From Paenibacillus polymyxa (lineage in GTDB: Bacteria > Bacillota > Bacilli > Paenibacillales > Paenibacillaceae), in NCBI RefSeq assembly GCF_001719045.1, contig NZ_CP015423.1:4091501-4155500 (forward strand): a DNA stretch of 64,000 nucleotides, read 5' to 3'. The notes beneath the pieces are model-generated. The model ran no database searches. It worked only from the letters and a program-made list of their open reading frames with translations, and was not told where the DNA came from. Below are positions 1 to 9,202 of this stretch, piece after piece (within the stretch, counting starts at the first letter, position 1; each line of letters starts with the position of its first letter). The translations under genes and the position numbers were made by a program.

Positions 1-64
1 ATAAGTGAGCCCTGTCAAAGTTCATTGGAATCATAACCCCATGCTGAAACACAGACGCATAAGA

Positions 65-1291
65 TTAGCCAAGCTCCTGCGTGCTTTTGGAAGCACGTTT
101 GGAGGAAAAGAACTGGAAACGAAACGAATGCCAGTTCAACCGCTGTCTGCCTTTGGAACCAACAATCCAGTTGCCGCCGGGCAGATGGGCAAAAAGCCAG
201 CTGATGCCCAGAGAAACACTTGCCACGACGATAAACGTAATGAGCGTAGCTGTAAAATGATGATCGCCCAGTGCAAGCGAGCGGGTGTAGTAGGATATGA
301 AGGCCAGCACGAGCGCATGGGCCAGATATCCTCCAAAAGAATAACGCCCGATCCAGTTCAACATACGGCGAAACGGCTCGGATCGTGTATCTTTTTGCAA
401 ATGGAGCAGCAGTCCGTACAATAAAAGCAGCTGCGAGACAATGAGCACAAAGGTGCTTGGCTTCAAATAGGTGGAAATATTAAGATTGATCGTATCGCCC
501 GACTGGATCAGCATCGTGTGACCCATGAGCATGAACAAACCAATAAACACAAATACATTCCACGGCAACGTCTGTTTGGCCAGTCCACGCCACGTGTCTG
601 TCATGTAAGCACATACTGCGCCCAGCATAAAATAGAAAAAGTACATGACAAAGTTATAGGTGCGATAATCCAGCAGAGTCTGCCAAAAGGACGGCAACCC
701 AGTGCTCCATGCAGACATGTCATAGTAGGACCATTGTAACAGCAAAGCATAAGCTGTAGCGGCAATCAGCATAATAGCCACAACAAGCTGTTTGCGTCTT
801 TTCGTGCTGTAACGACGTAGAAACGCTTGAACCTGCCCGGCTGCTTTTGCAAATAAAGGAAACAAAATATAAAACTGAAAGATCATCACTACAAACCATA
901 GATGATATCCGCTGACCGGGATGATCATTTCCTCGAACATACCTTTGTAAAAATAAATATTTCCCCACTGCGACGTTGACCAGTTTTGAGTACATACCCA
1001 ATAAATAACAGTCCAGCAAAGGAAAGGAACATAAATATCTCGAAACCGCCTGCCAATATAGCGAGGATAGCCAATCGGTTTGTTGCCGTTATAAAATAGC
1101 AGCGCCGCAGACAGGAAAACGAACGTCGGTGTGCCAAAACGTGTCAAATGATACAGCATCGCGAGCATAACAGAATCTGGCTGTTGGATGTCGCTGCGAT
1201 AAATATATTCGCCAATGCAATGCTGAAGCACGACAGCGAGGTAGGCAAGGCCCCGTAGTTCTGTCCACTCCGCGATACGCGGCTTACTCAT
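65..1291 (-). CDS. Acyltransferase family 3 membrane protein (OafA/YrhL-like)
   Basis: A 408-residue polytopic membrane protein. Near the N-terminus it reads ELRGLAYLAVVLQHC, the usual start of the acyltransferase-3 fold, where the His after the first helix is the expected catalytic residue. About ten hydrophobic helices follow, and the C-terminal tail is basic. The family moves acyl groups (often acetyl) onto cell-surface sugars or lipids; the substrate here cannot be read from sequence. The start at 1291 follows an AAAGGAG box on the minus strand; a longer in-frame reading to 1366 has no ribosome site. It stands alone, divergent from the sugar-sensing operon at 1510. Confidence 0.85.
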   Translation of the reverse strand: MSKPRIAEWTELRGLAYLAVVLQHCIGEYIYRSDIQQPDSVMLAMLYHLTRFGTPTFVFLSAALLFYNGNKPIGYPRYIGRRFRDIYVPFLCWTVIYWVCTQNWSTSQWGNIYFYKGMFEEMIIPVSGYHLWFVVMIFQFYILFPLFAKAAGQVQAFLRRYSTKRRKQLVVAIMLIAATAYALLLQWSYYDMSAWSTGLPSFWQTLLDYRTYNFVMYFFYFMLGAVCAYMTDTWRGLAKQTLPWNVFVFIGLFMLMGHTMLIQSGDTINLNISTYLKPSTFVLIVSQLLLLYGLLLHLQKDTRSEPFRRMLNWIGRYSFGGYLAHALVLAFISYYTRSLALGDHHFTATLITFIVVASVSLGISWLFAHLPGGNWIVGSKGRQRLNWHSFRFQFFSSKRASKSTQELG

Positions 1292-1423
1292 CCATATCAC
1301 TCCTTTTCCGCAAGATACGCACATGTTTTTCCTAGCACAATTGTAGGTATTGTAACGTAGAAACATTAGTGCAGGATTAACGCCACCTGAAAGTAAGAAG
1401 AGTGAAGTAGTTCCAATTTAATA

Positions 1424-1438
1424 TGATTGCGTTTACAA
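1424..1438 (-). promoter_or_regulatory. cre site (CcpA operator) before the sugar-sensor operon
   Basis: TGATTGCGTTTACAA is a perfect reverse-strand match to the cre consensus WTGNAANCGNWNNCW. It lies about 70 bases before the start of the sugar-binding sensor gene, where CcpA bound to HPr-Ser-P would repress the operon in the presence of preferred sugars. The match is seen; binding is inferred. Confidence 0.7.
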
Positions 1439-1509
1439 TCTAAGTAAAACCAGAATAAATTAAAGTGAATTTATAACTTAAGGATACACACAGGAAGAGG
1501 AGAGGAAGG

Positions 1510-2517
1510 ATGAAAAAAACGCTGCTGGTATATATGCTGTTGATTGCGGCCTTTGCTCTCTATGTGTTCAGGTATGAACAATCTGGCCCGTTGAATGGCA
1601 CTTGGGAGGATAAAGGGCTGCGAGGCAGTATCGGAGAGACCTATATAATGATTACGTTCCAGTCCGGTTTGGAGTATTGGAAAAGCGGGCTCAAGGGCTT
1701 CGAGGATGCGGGTGATGCTTTAGGGGTGACTGTGGAGTATCGGGGAGCTACCCGTTATGATGCGCAGGAGCAGACAACTGTTATTGAGCAAGCAATTGCT
1801 CGTAAACCCGCAGGGATTGCGATTTCCGCGATTGATCCTCACTCCCTGATTCCGGTGATTAATAAGGCGCTGGATGCGGGCATTCCTGTGGTATTGTTTG
1901 ATGCCGAAGCGCCGGGGAGCCGGGCGTATTCCTTTTTGGGCACGGATAATTATAAGGCGGGCGTGACCGCTGCGGATAAAATGGCAGAGCTGTTGGGACG
2001 AGAAGGTCAGGTTGCTGTTCTGACGCTGCCTGGACAGCAAAATCATGAGGAACGCTCGCGTGGCTTTCGCGATACCATTCAACGGCAGTATCCTGCGATG
2101 AAGGTGGTGGAAGTCGCAGATGGCCGCGCAGACGCGATGGTCTCCCGGGATGAGTCGCAAAGGCTGATGAAAGCTTATCCGAAACTGGCGGGCATTTTTG
2201 TGACCGATGCAACGGGAGGAACAGGTGTGGGTGAAGCGGTACTGAGCCAAAAAAACAGCCATCCGCTGAAAATCATTTCTTTTGATACGAATAAAGCGAC
2301 ACTGGATATGATTCGTGGTGGGACAATCTCGGCAACGATTGCCCAGGGAACATGGAATATGGGTTATTGGTCGCTTCAATATTTGTTCCATCTGCATCAT
2401 CATTTGACGATTCCTGCACCTTCTTCCACTGGAGACAACACGCCGTTGCCCGTGCGGGTAGATACTGGGATTTCCGTGGTCACCCGGGCGAATGTAGATG
2501 ATTATTATGCGAAATAA
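1510..2517 (+). CDS. Membrane-anchored sugar-binding sensor protein (XylFII/RbsB-like)
   Basis: A 335-residue periplasmic-binding-protein-4 type protein. It starts with one hydrophobic segment (about residues 4-20) but has no lipobox Cys, so it is probably an N-terminally anchored sensor and not a transporter lipoprotein. The fold signatures are IAISAIDPHS, GIPVVLFDAE, SFLGTDNYKAG and IFVTDATGGTGVG. It overlaps the start of a Cache/HAMP histidine kinase by 20 bases, and a YesN-type regulator follows. This order matches the characterised XylFII-LytS-YesN xylose sensing system of Clostridium. The most likely job is to bind a sugar outside the membrane and signal to the kinase. The ligand is unknown. 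The start follows GAGGAGAGGAAGG. Confidence 0.8.
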   Translation: MKKTLLVYMLLIAAFALYVFRYEQSGPLNGTWEDKGLRGSIGETYIMITFQSGLEYWKSGLKGFEDAGDALGVTVEYRGATRYDAQEQTTVIEQAIARKPAGIAISAIDPHSLIPVINKALDAGIPVVLFDAEAPGSRAYSFLGTDNYKAGVTAADKMAELLGREGQVAVLTLPGQQNHEERSRGFRDTIQRQYPAMKVVEVADGRADAMVSRDESQRLMKAYPKLAGIFVTDATGGTGVGEAVLSQKNSHPLKIISFDTNKATLDMIRGGTISATIAQGTWNMGYWSLQYLFHLHHHLTIPAPSSTGDNTPLPVRVDTGISVVTRANVDDYYAK

Positions 2518-4552
2518 ATTGTGGGAGCGTATCCAATTAGGGGTGCGCCAAATGATGCCGCGGTTACGCTTTCGCAATATGCCTTTACGTTATCAGCTCA
2601 TGCTGCTGTTCCTGTTGTTTGGCATTGTGCCTTCGCTGGGATTAGGTCTGCTGGTCAATTGGACGGTGGAACGGATTATTGAGCGGCAGGTGGAAGACCA
2701 TACGATGCAATTGATTGGCAAGGTGAACGAAGCGCTGGATACCAAAATGGAAAATTTGCAAAACATGACGTATCTGATTGCTTTTAACCCCGATATCGGG
2801 GAGTTCTGGAAAGGGAAGACGCTGGCTGACGGACACGCGGGTCATGTAAGTATCGTAACGCCGGAAAACCAGGGTGAGCGGGCACAGAACTCGGTGCAAA
2901 ATCAGGCTCTCAGCTCCAAGCAGGCATTAAGTTCTGTACAGGAGCAGGATACACTATATGAAATGAAGCAATTTTTGCAGGGCTATACTACGTTATATCC
3001 TGAAATTGCAGGGATTCTGATCGTAAACGAAAAAGGCGACTATATAAGCAACGAAATGTACGCTCGAAGCACGCGTAGCCTGACGGAAGAAGGCTGGTAC
3101 CAACAGGCGGCGCAGCATGCAGGCATATTCACTGTGCTAGGACAGCCGAGCCACCGTAATGTGACCACTCATGTCCGGTACAAGGACAGTGAAATTGTCT
3201 CCGTCGTTCGTTCGGTTACAGATCCGGAAACCGGACGCGTGCTAGGCGCGATTATGATTGACCTCAAGCTGCGGGCTGTATCGCAGGCTGCCAGAGATGT
3301 AACCCTGGGCAAAAGCGGGTATTTAATGGTGACAGATGCTGAAGGGCGCAGCGTGTACAGGCCGGATATGCCTTTGATTGAGCGTATCCCGCCGCAATGG
3401 TTCGGGGCAGGTGACAGCGGGATGTTTACCCGTGAAGCTGGAGGCAGGGAATTGCTGTTTATGTTCAGGGCTTCCGAATTCACGGGCTGGAGAACAGTGG
3501 GGGTATTCCCGGCACGCGAATCTACACTGGAAGTGCGGCAAATTCAGTTCTATGTCATCTGTTTTGTTTTCATTGTATGTCTGTTTGGCTTAACGGCATC
3601 CTTGCGATTATCGAGTTCCATAGCACAGCCGATTTTCCGGCTGATGTCCTATATGCGAACGGCAGAGACAGGGGATCTTACAGTTCGCCAATGGAGTGAC
3701 CGTGGGGATGAAGTTGGAATGCTGGGGCGGAGCTTTAACCGAATGCTGGAGCAAATTCGCCGTCTCATGTCACTTAGCGAACTGAGGGAACGGCAAAAAC
3801 GGGATGCCGAGCTGCGCAGCCTTCAGGAGCATATTAAGCCTCATTTTCTATACAATACGCTAGATACGATTCATTGGATGGCCCGAAAAAATGGAGCAGA
3901 CGACGTGTCCGATATGGTGGGAGCGCTATCGAGATTGTTCCGTCTCGGGCTGAGCAAGGGGGATGACTTTATTCCACTGCGCTCCGAGATTGAGCATATA
4001 TCTAGCTATATGCAAATCCAGCAAACCCGCTATCGTGACCGACTTCGCTGGGAATTGAATCTACCTGACGAGCTAAAGGATCTGTTCGTGTTGAAGTTAA
4101 TGCTTCAGCCTGTAGTGGAAAACGCGATTTATCACGGCATCAAGGCCAGGCGTGGTCCAGGCACGATTTGGATAGAAGCTAAAGCTGAGGGCGACAAGCT
4201 GCTGCTGACGGTACGTGACGATGGCGCCGGGATGACGGCGGACCGTCTGCGTGAATTGCGTGAATGGCTGGAAATACCCCTGGAGGCGATGGAAGTAAAG
4301 CAGAAGCAAAAGGGAGTTAGTACCCATGGCAGAAGCTATGGCATGCTGAATGTACAAGCGCGTATCCGGTTATCTTTTGGCGAGGAATATGGAATTGTAC
4401 TGGAGAGCAAAGAAGGGACAGGTACCTGCGTGACGATCACTCATCCGTTGCTGCTGGATATGGCGCAACTGAAGAAGCCTTATGAAAAAGGAGAGGGTCA
4501 GGATGACGAAATCAAAGGCCACACACAACTCGACAACGGCGAGTCTGATTGA
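2498..4552 (+). CDS. Sensor histidine kinase, YesM/LytS type
   Basis: A 684-residue membrane kinase. A transmembrane helix at about 30-52 is followed by a roughly 290-residue extracellular Cache-like region, a second helix at about 345-370, a HAMP segment, then a His_kinase/HATPase_c core. The phospho-acceptor is His449 in KPHFLYNTLD; the N box is QPVVENAIYHG, G1 is DDGAGM and G2 is GRSYGMLNV. It is translationally coupled to the sugar-binding sensor (20-base overlap) and to the downstream regulator. The start is not sharply defined: ATG codons at 2498 and 2507 both lack a clear ribosome site, which is common in coupled genes. Its expected role is to relay the sugar signal to the YesN-type regulator. 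Confidence 0.85.
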   Translation: MIIMRNKLWERIQLGVRQMMPRLRFRNMPLRYQLMLLFLLFGIVPSLGLGLLVNWTVERIIERQVEDHTMQLIGKVNEALDTKMENLQNMTYLIAFNPDIGEFWKGKTLADGHAGHVSIVTPENQGERAQNSVQNQALSSKQALSSVQEQDTLYEMKQFLQGYTTLYPEIAGILIVNEKGDYISNEMYARSTRSLTEEGWYQQAAQHAGIFTVLGQPSHRNVTTHVRYKDSEIVSVVRSVTDPETGRVLGAIMIDLKLRAVSQAARDVTLGKSGYLMVTDAEGRSVYRPDMPLIERIPPQWFGAGDSGMFTREAGGRELLFMFRASEFTGWRTVGVFPARESTLEVRQIQFYVICFVFIVCLFGLTASLRLSSSIAQPIFRLMSYMRTAETGDLTVRQWSDRGDEVGMLGRSFNRMLEQIRRLMSLSELRERQKRDAELRSLQEHIKPHFLYNTLDTIHWMARKNGADDVSDMVGALSRLFRLGLSKGDDFIPLRSEIEHISSYMQIQQTRYRDRLRWELNLPDELKDLFVLKLMLQPVVENAIYHGIKARRGPGTIWIEAKAEGDKLLLTVRDDGAGMTADRLRELREWLEIPLEAMEVKQKQKGVSTHGRSYGMLNVQARIRLSFGEEYGIVLESKEGTGTCVTITHPLLLDMAQLKKPYEKGEGQDDEIKGHTQLDNGESD

Positions 4553-5804
4553 CCAGGCCATAACAGAAGTGACCATAGGCACAGCAAAACGTTACCAAGT
4601 ATTGATCGCAGATGATGAGCCGATCATTCGTGAGGGGATACGAGATTGCATAGATTGGACGGCACTGGGCATGGAGGTGGCAGCAGAGGCGGAGGACGGA
4701 GAAGAAGCGCTGGAGCTGGTGGGTCAGCTTCATATCGACATCGTGCTGGTCGATATGAATATGCCGTTCATGGACGGGATTGAACTGATTCGGCGGCTGC
4801 GGGAAGAGCGTCCAGAATGCCGCTGTCTGATCATTTCCGGGCATGATGAATTTGCTTATGCGCAGGAGGCTGTCCGACTTGGCGTAGAGGATTATATTTT
4901 GAAGCCGGTAAATGCGGATCAGCTTCATGCTGCACTGTTGCGGCTTCGTCAGCGAATGGACGAAGAGCATAAGCGTGCCGCCTATGTAGAACAAGCCGCC
5001 GGACAGATTGAACGGAATATTCCGCTGCTGCGCCAGCGTTTTTGCCTGGAATGGATGGAAGGGCAACACACGGGAAAAGACATCATGGAACAGTTGGCGT
5101 TTTTACGGCTTCCATCGCGACCGCCTGCTCAGATCGGTGTGGTACGGTGGCCTGCGGCAGAGGCACGGCAGACGATTATGCGTGAGAATGACCGTCAGTT
5201 GTTTCTTTTTGCCGCTGAAAATATTATTGGCGAACTGCTGGAGGACCGACCGCATGTGTTGTTCCGCGATGCGAACGGGCTGATCGGCATATGTCTGTGG
5301 CAGGAGGCACCCGAGACGATAGGCGCTTCCATGGAACAGGCGATTGGACGCTACTTGAATATAGCGGTTCATACGCATGTGGAGTCCAACGCGGGTGGAC
5401 TAGAAGGTGCAATTGACGCGTACCGGGTGAGTCGGGATCGAGTGTATGGCGAATCGCAGCTGTCTCCCATTGTACGTCGGGCCCGGCAGCTCATTCAGGA
5501 AGATTACGCCGATCGGGAACTGACGTTGGAAGCCCTTGCTTCGCGGCTACAAGTATCCGCCGTATATCTCAGCCGCGTGCTCAAAAAGGAGCTCAACGAC
5601 AGCTTCGTGACCCTCGTCACGCGTGCCCGTATCCGTAAAGCAGTGCAGCTGTTGGATTCCACGACGTTGTCTATCTATGATATAGCAGAACGTACGGGTT
5701 ACGACAGTCAGCACTATTTCAGCACCGCTTTTAAAAAGACTATGGGCGTGTCCCCTGTGCAGTACCGTAAAGGCGGGGGAATTCAAGAAAACACGGTGGA
5801 GTAG
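4503..5804 (+). CDS. Response regulator, YesN type (REC + AraC HTH)
   Basis: 433 residues. The receiver domain (about 15-135) has the acidic pair in IADDEP and the phospho-acceptor Asp84 in LVDMNMP, with Lys in ILKPVN. The C-terminal 100 residues form an AraC-type double HTH (LTLEALASRLQVSAVYLSRV and DIAERTGYDSQHYFST). The middle region is the variable YesN linker. The start at 4503 follows AAGGAG nine bases upstream; an ATG at 4482 has no ribosome site. It forms an operon with the kinase. The likely target is the ChvE-MmsA-MmsB importer at 17.7 kb, which shares a perfect cre site. That target is inferred, not shown. Confidence 0.85.
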   Translation: MTKSKATHNSTTASLIDQAITEVTIGTAKRYQVLIADDEPIIREGIRDCIDWTALGMEVAAEAEDGEEALELVGQLHIDIVLVDMNMPFMDGIELIRRLREERPECRCLIISGHDEFAYAQEAVRLGVEDYILKPVNADQLHAALLRLRQRMDEEHKRAAYVEQAAGQIERNIPLLRQRFCLEWMEGQHTGKDIMEQLAFLRLPSRPPAQIGVVRWPAAEARQTIMRENDRQLFLFAAENIIGELLEDRPHVLFRDANGLIGICLWQEAPETIGASMEQAIGRYLNIAVHTHVESNAGGLEGAIDAYRVSRDRVYGESQLSPIVRRARQLIQEDYADRELTLEALASRLQVSAVYLSRVLKKELNDSFVTLVTRARIRKAVQLLDSTTLSIYDIAERTGYDSQHYFSTAFKKTMGVSPVQYRKGGGIQENTVE

Positions 5805-5862
5805 GAAGGATTGAAATGGGGGATGAGTCCCACACTGTCTAATAATAAACTGTAAGAAAAAA

Positions 5863-5878
5863 TGTGTGTGTAATCACA
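5863..5878 (+). promoter_or_regulatory. Fnr/CRP-type operator before hcp
   Basis: TGTGTGTGTAATCACA fits the Bacillus Fnr consensus TGTGA-N6-TCACA with one mismatch. It is centred about 80 bases upstream of the hcp start, a normal activating position. Hcp genes are commonly switched on by Fnr-type regulators under anaerobiosis or nitrosative stress. Fnr itself is not in the window. Confidence 0.55.
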
Positions 5879-5949
5879 CCTACGCATTCAGGGGTTTGTT
5901 ACGCTGGGGATAACGAACAAATATCTATAAATATTTGGAGGAAAACGAT

Positions 5950-7242
5950 ATGTTTTGTTATCAGTGTGAACAGACGCCGAGTGGCGGGTGTAAAGTAGTT
6001 GGGGTGTGCGGGAAGGATGAGACGATAGCGAGCTTGCAGGATACGATGATTTTTGCATTAAAAGGGATTGCTGCCTATGCGACACATGCTCGCCAGTTGG
6101 GCTATACCGATCCTGAGGTAGATCGCATCACGCATGAAGCGTTATATATGACCTTAACCAATTCTAACTTTAATGTACAAGAACATTTGGAGATGGCGAT
6201 GAAGGTCGGAAATGCGGCTGTACGGATCATGGATGTGCTGGATCGTGCGCATACGGATCGTTTTGGCATTCCGCAGCCGATTACAGTCAGCCAGAATAAA
6301 ATCGAAGGCCAATGCATCGTCGTGACCGGGCATAATCTGTATGCGCTGGAGGAATTACTGCGCCAGACGGAGGGTAAGGGCATCAACATCTATACCCACT
6401 CAGAAATGCTGCCTGCTCACGGTTATCCAGCATTGAAGAAATATGCACATCTCAAAGGGAATATCGGTAAGGCCTGGTACGATCAACGCAGACTGTTCGA
6501 AGAGTTCCCGGGCGCAATTCTGGCTACGACGAACTGTGTAATGCCGATTAAAGGCACGTATGCAGACCGCTTCTTCTCTTATGAAGTAGCCGGGCTGGAG
6601 GGAGTAGCCAAGATCATGGACGACGATTTCTCTCCATTGATCGAGCGCGCGTTGGCTCTGCCAGCCGCAGATGTAGATTCAGAGCAGGTGCTTACAACTG
6701 GATATCATCACGAGACGGTTATCGGGCTGGCTCCTGAGATTATTCAGGCGGTTAAAGACGGGCATATCCGTCGTTTCTTTGTCATTGCAGGCTGCGACGC
6801 ACCAGGCAAAGGCGGCAACTATTATCGCGAGCTGGCTACATCCTTGCCGAACGATACGGTCATTCTGACCACATCCTGTGGTAAATTCCGCTTCAATGAC
6901 GTGGATTATGGAACCGTTGGAGATACAGGAATTCCGCGTTATATTGATTTGGGGCAATGCAACAATTCGGGTTCTACTGTGAAAATCGCTCTGGCATTGG
7001 CGGATGCTTTCGGTTGTACGGTGAACGAACTGCCTGTCAGCATTGTGTTGTCCTGGTTTGAGCAAAAAGCCGTTGCCATCCTGCTGGGCTTGTTCAGCCT
7101 TGGCATCCAGGATATTCGCATTGGGCCGAAGCCGCCTGAGTTTATTTCTTCTGGTGTACTGGATGTGCTAGTGGAGATGTTTGGCTTGAAGCTGATTACA
7201 ACAGCAGAGGAAGATATGAAAGCGATGTTGGCATTGTCGTAA
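5950..7242 (+). CDS. hcp: Hydroxylamine reductase / hybrid cluster protein
   Basis: A 430-residue hybrid-cluster protein. The N-terminal iron-sulfur cluster motif is Cys3-x2-Cys6-x7-Cys14-x5-Cys20. Hybrid-cluster ligands are visible in TTNCVMP, AGCDAPGKGG, TTSCGKFRFND and LGQCNNSGS. Family members reduce hydroxylamine in vitro and act as NO reductases or S-nitrosylases in the anaerobic nitrosative stress response. The protein is about 120 residues shorter than enterobacterial Hcp, matching the short class lacking part of the N-terminal helical bundle. The start at 5950 follows TTGGAGG; an upstream in-frame ATG at 5935 lacks one. It stands alone, with an Fnr-like box upstream and its own terminator. 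Confidence 0.95.
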   Translation: MFCYQCEQTPSGGCKVVGVCGKDETIASLQDTMIFALKGIAAYATHARQLGYTDPEVDRITHEALYMTLTNSNFNVQEHLEMAMKVGNAAVRIMDVLDRAHTDRFGIPQPITVSQNKIEGQCIVVTGHNLYALEELLRQTEGKGINIYTHSEMLPAHGYPALKKYAHLKGNIGKAWYDQRRLFEEFPGAILATTNCVMPIKGTYADRFFSYEVAGLEGVAKIMDDDFSPLIERALALPAADVDSEQVLTTGYHHETVIGLAPEIIQAVKDGHIRRFFVIAGCDAPGKGGNYYRELATSLPNDTVILTTSCGKFRFNDVDYGTVGDTGIPRYIDLGQCNNSGSTVKIALALADAFGCTVNELPVSIVLSWFEQKAVAILLGLFSLGIQDIRIGPKPPEFISSGVLDVLVEMFGLKLITTAEEDMKAMLALS

Positions 7243-7253
7243 GAGATTGGTGG

Positions 7254-7280
7254 GGAACTGCAAAGTGCAGTTCCTTTTTT
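7254..7280 (+). terminator. Rho-independent terminator of hcp
   Basis: Perfect stem GGAACTGC/GCAGTTCC with a 5-base loop, followed by six T. It lies 12 bases after the hcp stop and ends just before the stop of the convergent Xre gene. Confidence 0.9.
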
Positions 7281-7283
7281 GTT

Positions 7284-7631
7284 TCATCGTTCATCGATTC
7301 TTATAAAGATGTCCGTAAGAATCTTTAGTGCCAGTTCAGTATCTTTGGATTCACGAGTTCTTAGGAGAGTTAAAATGGTTTTTATACTCGAATCTTCTTC
7401 GGTAAGCTCATCATTTTCCTTCACATATGTAAGCAACTGATAGACGCCCACGTTCAATGCCTTCGCTATTTTCTCCAGATTTTTCAGTGATATATTTCTC
7501 TCCGCACGCTCAATGAAACCAATATAACTCGAATTGAATCCTGCTTTTTCGGCTAAAGCTTCTTGGGAAAGCCCTTTAGACTTTCGAATATCTCGAATAC
7601 GTGTACCGACTAATTCCAAAAGTTCTGACAT
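7284..7631 (-). CDS. Small Xre-family transcriptional regulator
   Basis: A 115-residue protein. Residues 8-68 form a Cro/CI helix-turn-helix (IRDIRKSKGLSQEALAEKAG, then SSYIGFIERAERNISL), close to SinR and to restriction-modification controller proteins. The C-terminal 45 residues are probably a helical dimerisation part. It is convergent with hcp. Its upstream region carries a copy of the palindromic repeat found at 27.0 and 42.3 kb. The target is unknown; no methylase or restriction gene is adjacent. The SinR-like helix suggests a DNA-binding repressor. Confidence 0.8.
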   Translation of the reverse strand: MSELLELVGTRIRDIRKSKGLSQEALAEKAGFNSSYIGFIERAERNISLKNLEKIAKALNVGVYQLLTYVKENDELTEEDSSIKTILTLLRTRESKDTELALKILTDIFIRIDER

Positions 7632-7651
7632 GAATACACCTCTCTATAGTA

Positions 7652-7766
7652 AGAATTTCACAAAATTCGATTCCAATCGCTCCAAAATGTAATATATAGA
7701 CGAACTAGATCATCTCAATCTATATATTATTAATTGGAAGTCGCTTATTGGATTTTGCAAAATCCT
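7652..7766. repeat. Dispersed palindromic element, copy 1 (long form)
   Basis: About 115 bases that fold on themselves, with TTTTGCAaAAT-like ends and an inner stem ATATATAGA/TCTATATAT. The 19-base core ATATAGACGAACTAGATCA recurs in inverted orientation in the 27.0 kb copy. It lies between divergent genes. It carries no coding potential and is probably a MITE-like or REP-like repeat. Confidence 0.7.
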
Positions 7767-7933
7767 CTAGTTAGAAGTGTAGAGAAAGAGTTACATCTAA
7801 TTAATAAGTGTTAGTAAGTAAATTGAATTAAAAACTACTATATAGTAATATTTATTATGAAGCTTGTCCGGTAGCTAGAAAATTATACATCTTGATGGTT
7901 ACATAATTGTGCTACGTTGCTCACATTTGTTTC

Positions 7934-7951
7934 AGGATTTTGCAAAACCCT
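7934..7951. repeat. Partial copy of the dispersed palindromic element
   Basis: AGGATTTTGCAAAACCCT carries the same terminal AGGATTTTGCA motif as the full copies. It sits 36 bases before the 7987 gene and is probably a remnant. Confidence 0.4.
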
Positions 7952-7986
7952 CATTTATGAAATTTTAATTCAGGAGTTGATTCCCC

Positions 7987-8529
7987 TTGAAACATTACTC
8001 CTTAAGTCCCCAACTACATAGTGATTTCAATTTCAAACTGACTAAGTACAGTGACACCTACATATTCAATTGCATGATGGATTTTCAAAAGCTTGCCGAA
8101 TACCAGATCAAGCTTGCACAGATGATGCGCGACCATCATCAGTTTCAAAACTGCCTCATTCTTTGTGATCAAGCGATGTTTTCTATGGCTAAGGCCATTT
8201 ATGTTCATCGAAACCAAATCATACCATTGTATATTCGTCTATCCGTCACCGACCTGTTCCCGTTAATTCACACAGATGCTGAGCCTAATTTAGATATGGT
8301 GCTGTTTATCGGTACGGTACATTATCTGGTTTCGGGAGAAGATGATGTATCTAAAGAGCCGATGAAGCTGGGGGAAGTAGACAAGTTGCTTTATAAAACG
8401 GACTCTATTCTAGAGTCTCTGTCACAGCGGATCGTAGCTGATCCGTCTAAGCGGTATCCGTCTATTTATAAAGGAAATCCATTTAATGAGTCGTTAGATC
8501 TTTTATCAATAATACCCGATTCTTTTTGA
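7987..8529 (+). CDS. Hypothetical protein, possibly HEPN-like helical fold
   Basis: A 180-residue soluble protein of unrecognised family. It is mostly helical. The stretch around residues 45-75 (LCDQAMFSMAKAIYVH) resembles the helix that packs aromatic and small residues in HEPN-type proteins, but no RX4-6H catalytic motif is visible, so function is not assigned. The start is TTG at 7987 behind AGGAG; no ATG start upstream has a ribosome site. It is followed in the same direction by a MazG-like hydrolase 76 bases on. It lies outside the attC-like array. Confidence 0.6.
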   Translation: MKHYSLSPQLHSDFNFKLTKYSDTYIFNCMMDFQKLAEYQIKLAQMMRDHHQFQNCLILCDQAMFSMAKAIYVHRNQIIPLYIRLSVTDLFPLIHTDAEPNLDMVLFIGTVHYLVSGEDDVSKEPMKLGEVDKLLYKTDSILESLSQRIVADPSKRYPSIYKGNPFNESLDLLSIIPDSF

Positions 8530-8605
8530 GCCAATGATATAATGACGAAAAGGAAGATGTTGGATGCAGGCTAACGCTTCCACATCAGAAAGGGTGTTAT
8601 TTCAT

Positions 8606-8932
8606 ATGCCTACATACAACAAACTGGTGCGGGATCGGATTCCGCATATTATTATGTCTCAGGGCAAGGAATGTCGGACACGCATTTTGGATCCTGAGGA
8701 ATATAAGCAGGAGCTGAGAACGAAGCTTCGTGAAGAAGCAGAGGAATACTTTGAAGCGGACAAAGATCAGGATGCGCTGGAAGAGCTGGCGGATATACTG
8801 GAAGTCATCCGAGCGCTGGCAGAAGTACATGGGGCGAATGCAGAAGAGCTGGACAAGCTGCGGGCAGACAAAGCCGAGGCACGGGGCGGATTTCAGGAAC
8901 GGGTGTTTTTAATTGATGTGGATGAAGCTTAA
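8606..8932 (+). CDS. MazG-like / phosphoribosyl-ATP pyrophosphohydrolase family protein
   Basis: A 108-residue all-alpha NTP pyrophosphohydrolase. It begins MPTYNKLVRDRIP, the standard start of this family. The metal-binding acidic motif is visible as REEAEEYFEA followed by EELADILEVIRAL (EExxE...ExxD pattern). Such single-domain proteins hydrolyse nucleoside triphosphates; the exact substrate is unknown. It is not linked to histidine genes, so true HisE function is unlikely. The start at 8606 follows AAAGGGTG. An in-frame ATG at 8564 with AAGGAAG would add 14 residues and cannot be excluded. Confidence 0.8.
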   Translation: MPTYNKLVRDRIPHIIMSQGKECRTRILDPEEYKQELRTKLREEAEEYFEADKDQDALEELADILEVIRALAEVHGANAEELDKLRADKAEARGGFQERVFLIDVDEA

Positions 8933-9202
8933 TGTCAAGTGGTACACATGGAATAAACCTATTTTCTTATATATTATGTATAGTTAACGTTTGATGATTC
9001 TTATGTACATGCCATTGATGAGATGTTCGTCTGAATCAATTTTTCAAAAAATCTTCTGTTGTGAAGGCAGTTTTTTTTGTTTTTAACTATAGTTAGCAGT
9101 CGTAATATTCTTCCATTTGATGATACAATATAAACATGATTCAAAAGGACTATTTCAAATACGATGATTCGTTTAATTTATTATTTTCCTTGTTTTCACG
9201 AA

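Noticed and set aside
1720..2577. Minus-strand open frame of 285 codons opposite the sugar sensor gene
   Set aside because: Antisense shadow; translation has odd composition (Arg, Ile, His rich) and no start signal.
8970..9110. Second half-site (AGTTAAC near 8979) left of the array
   Set aside because: No L arms or spacing like the real sites; probably chance in AT-rich sequence.
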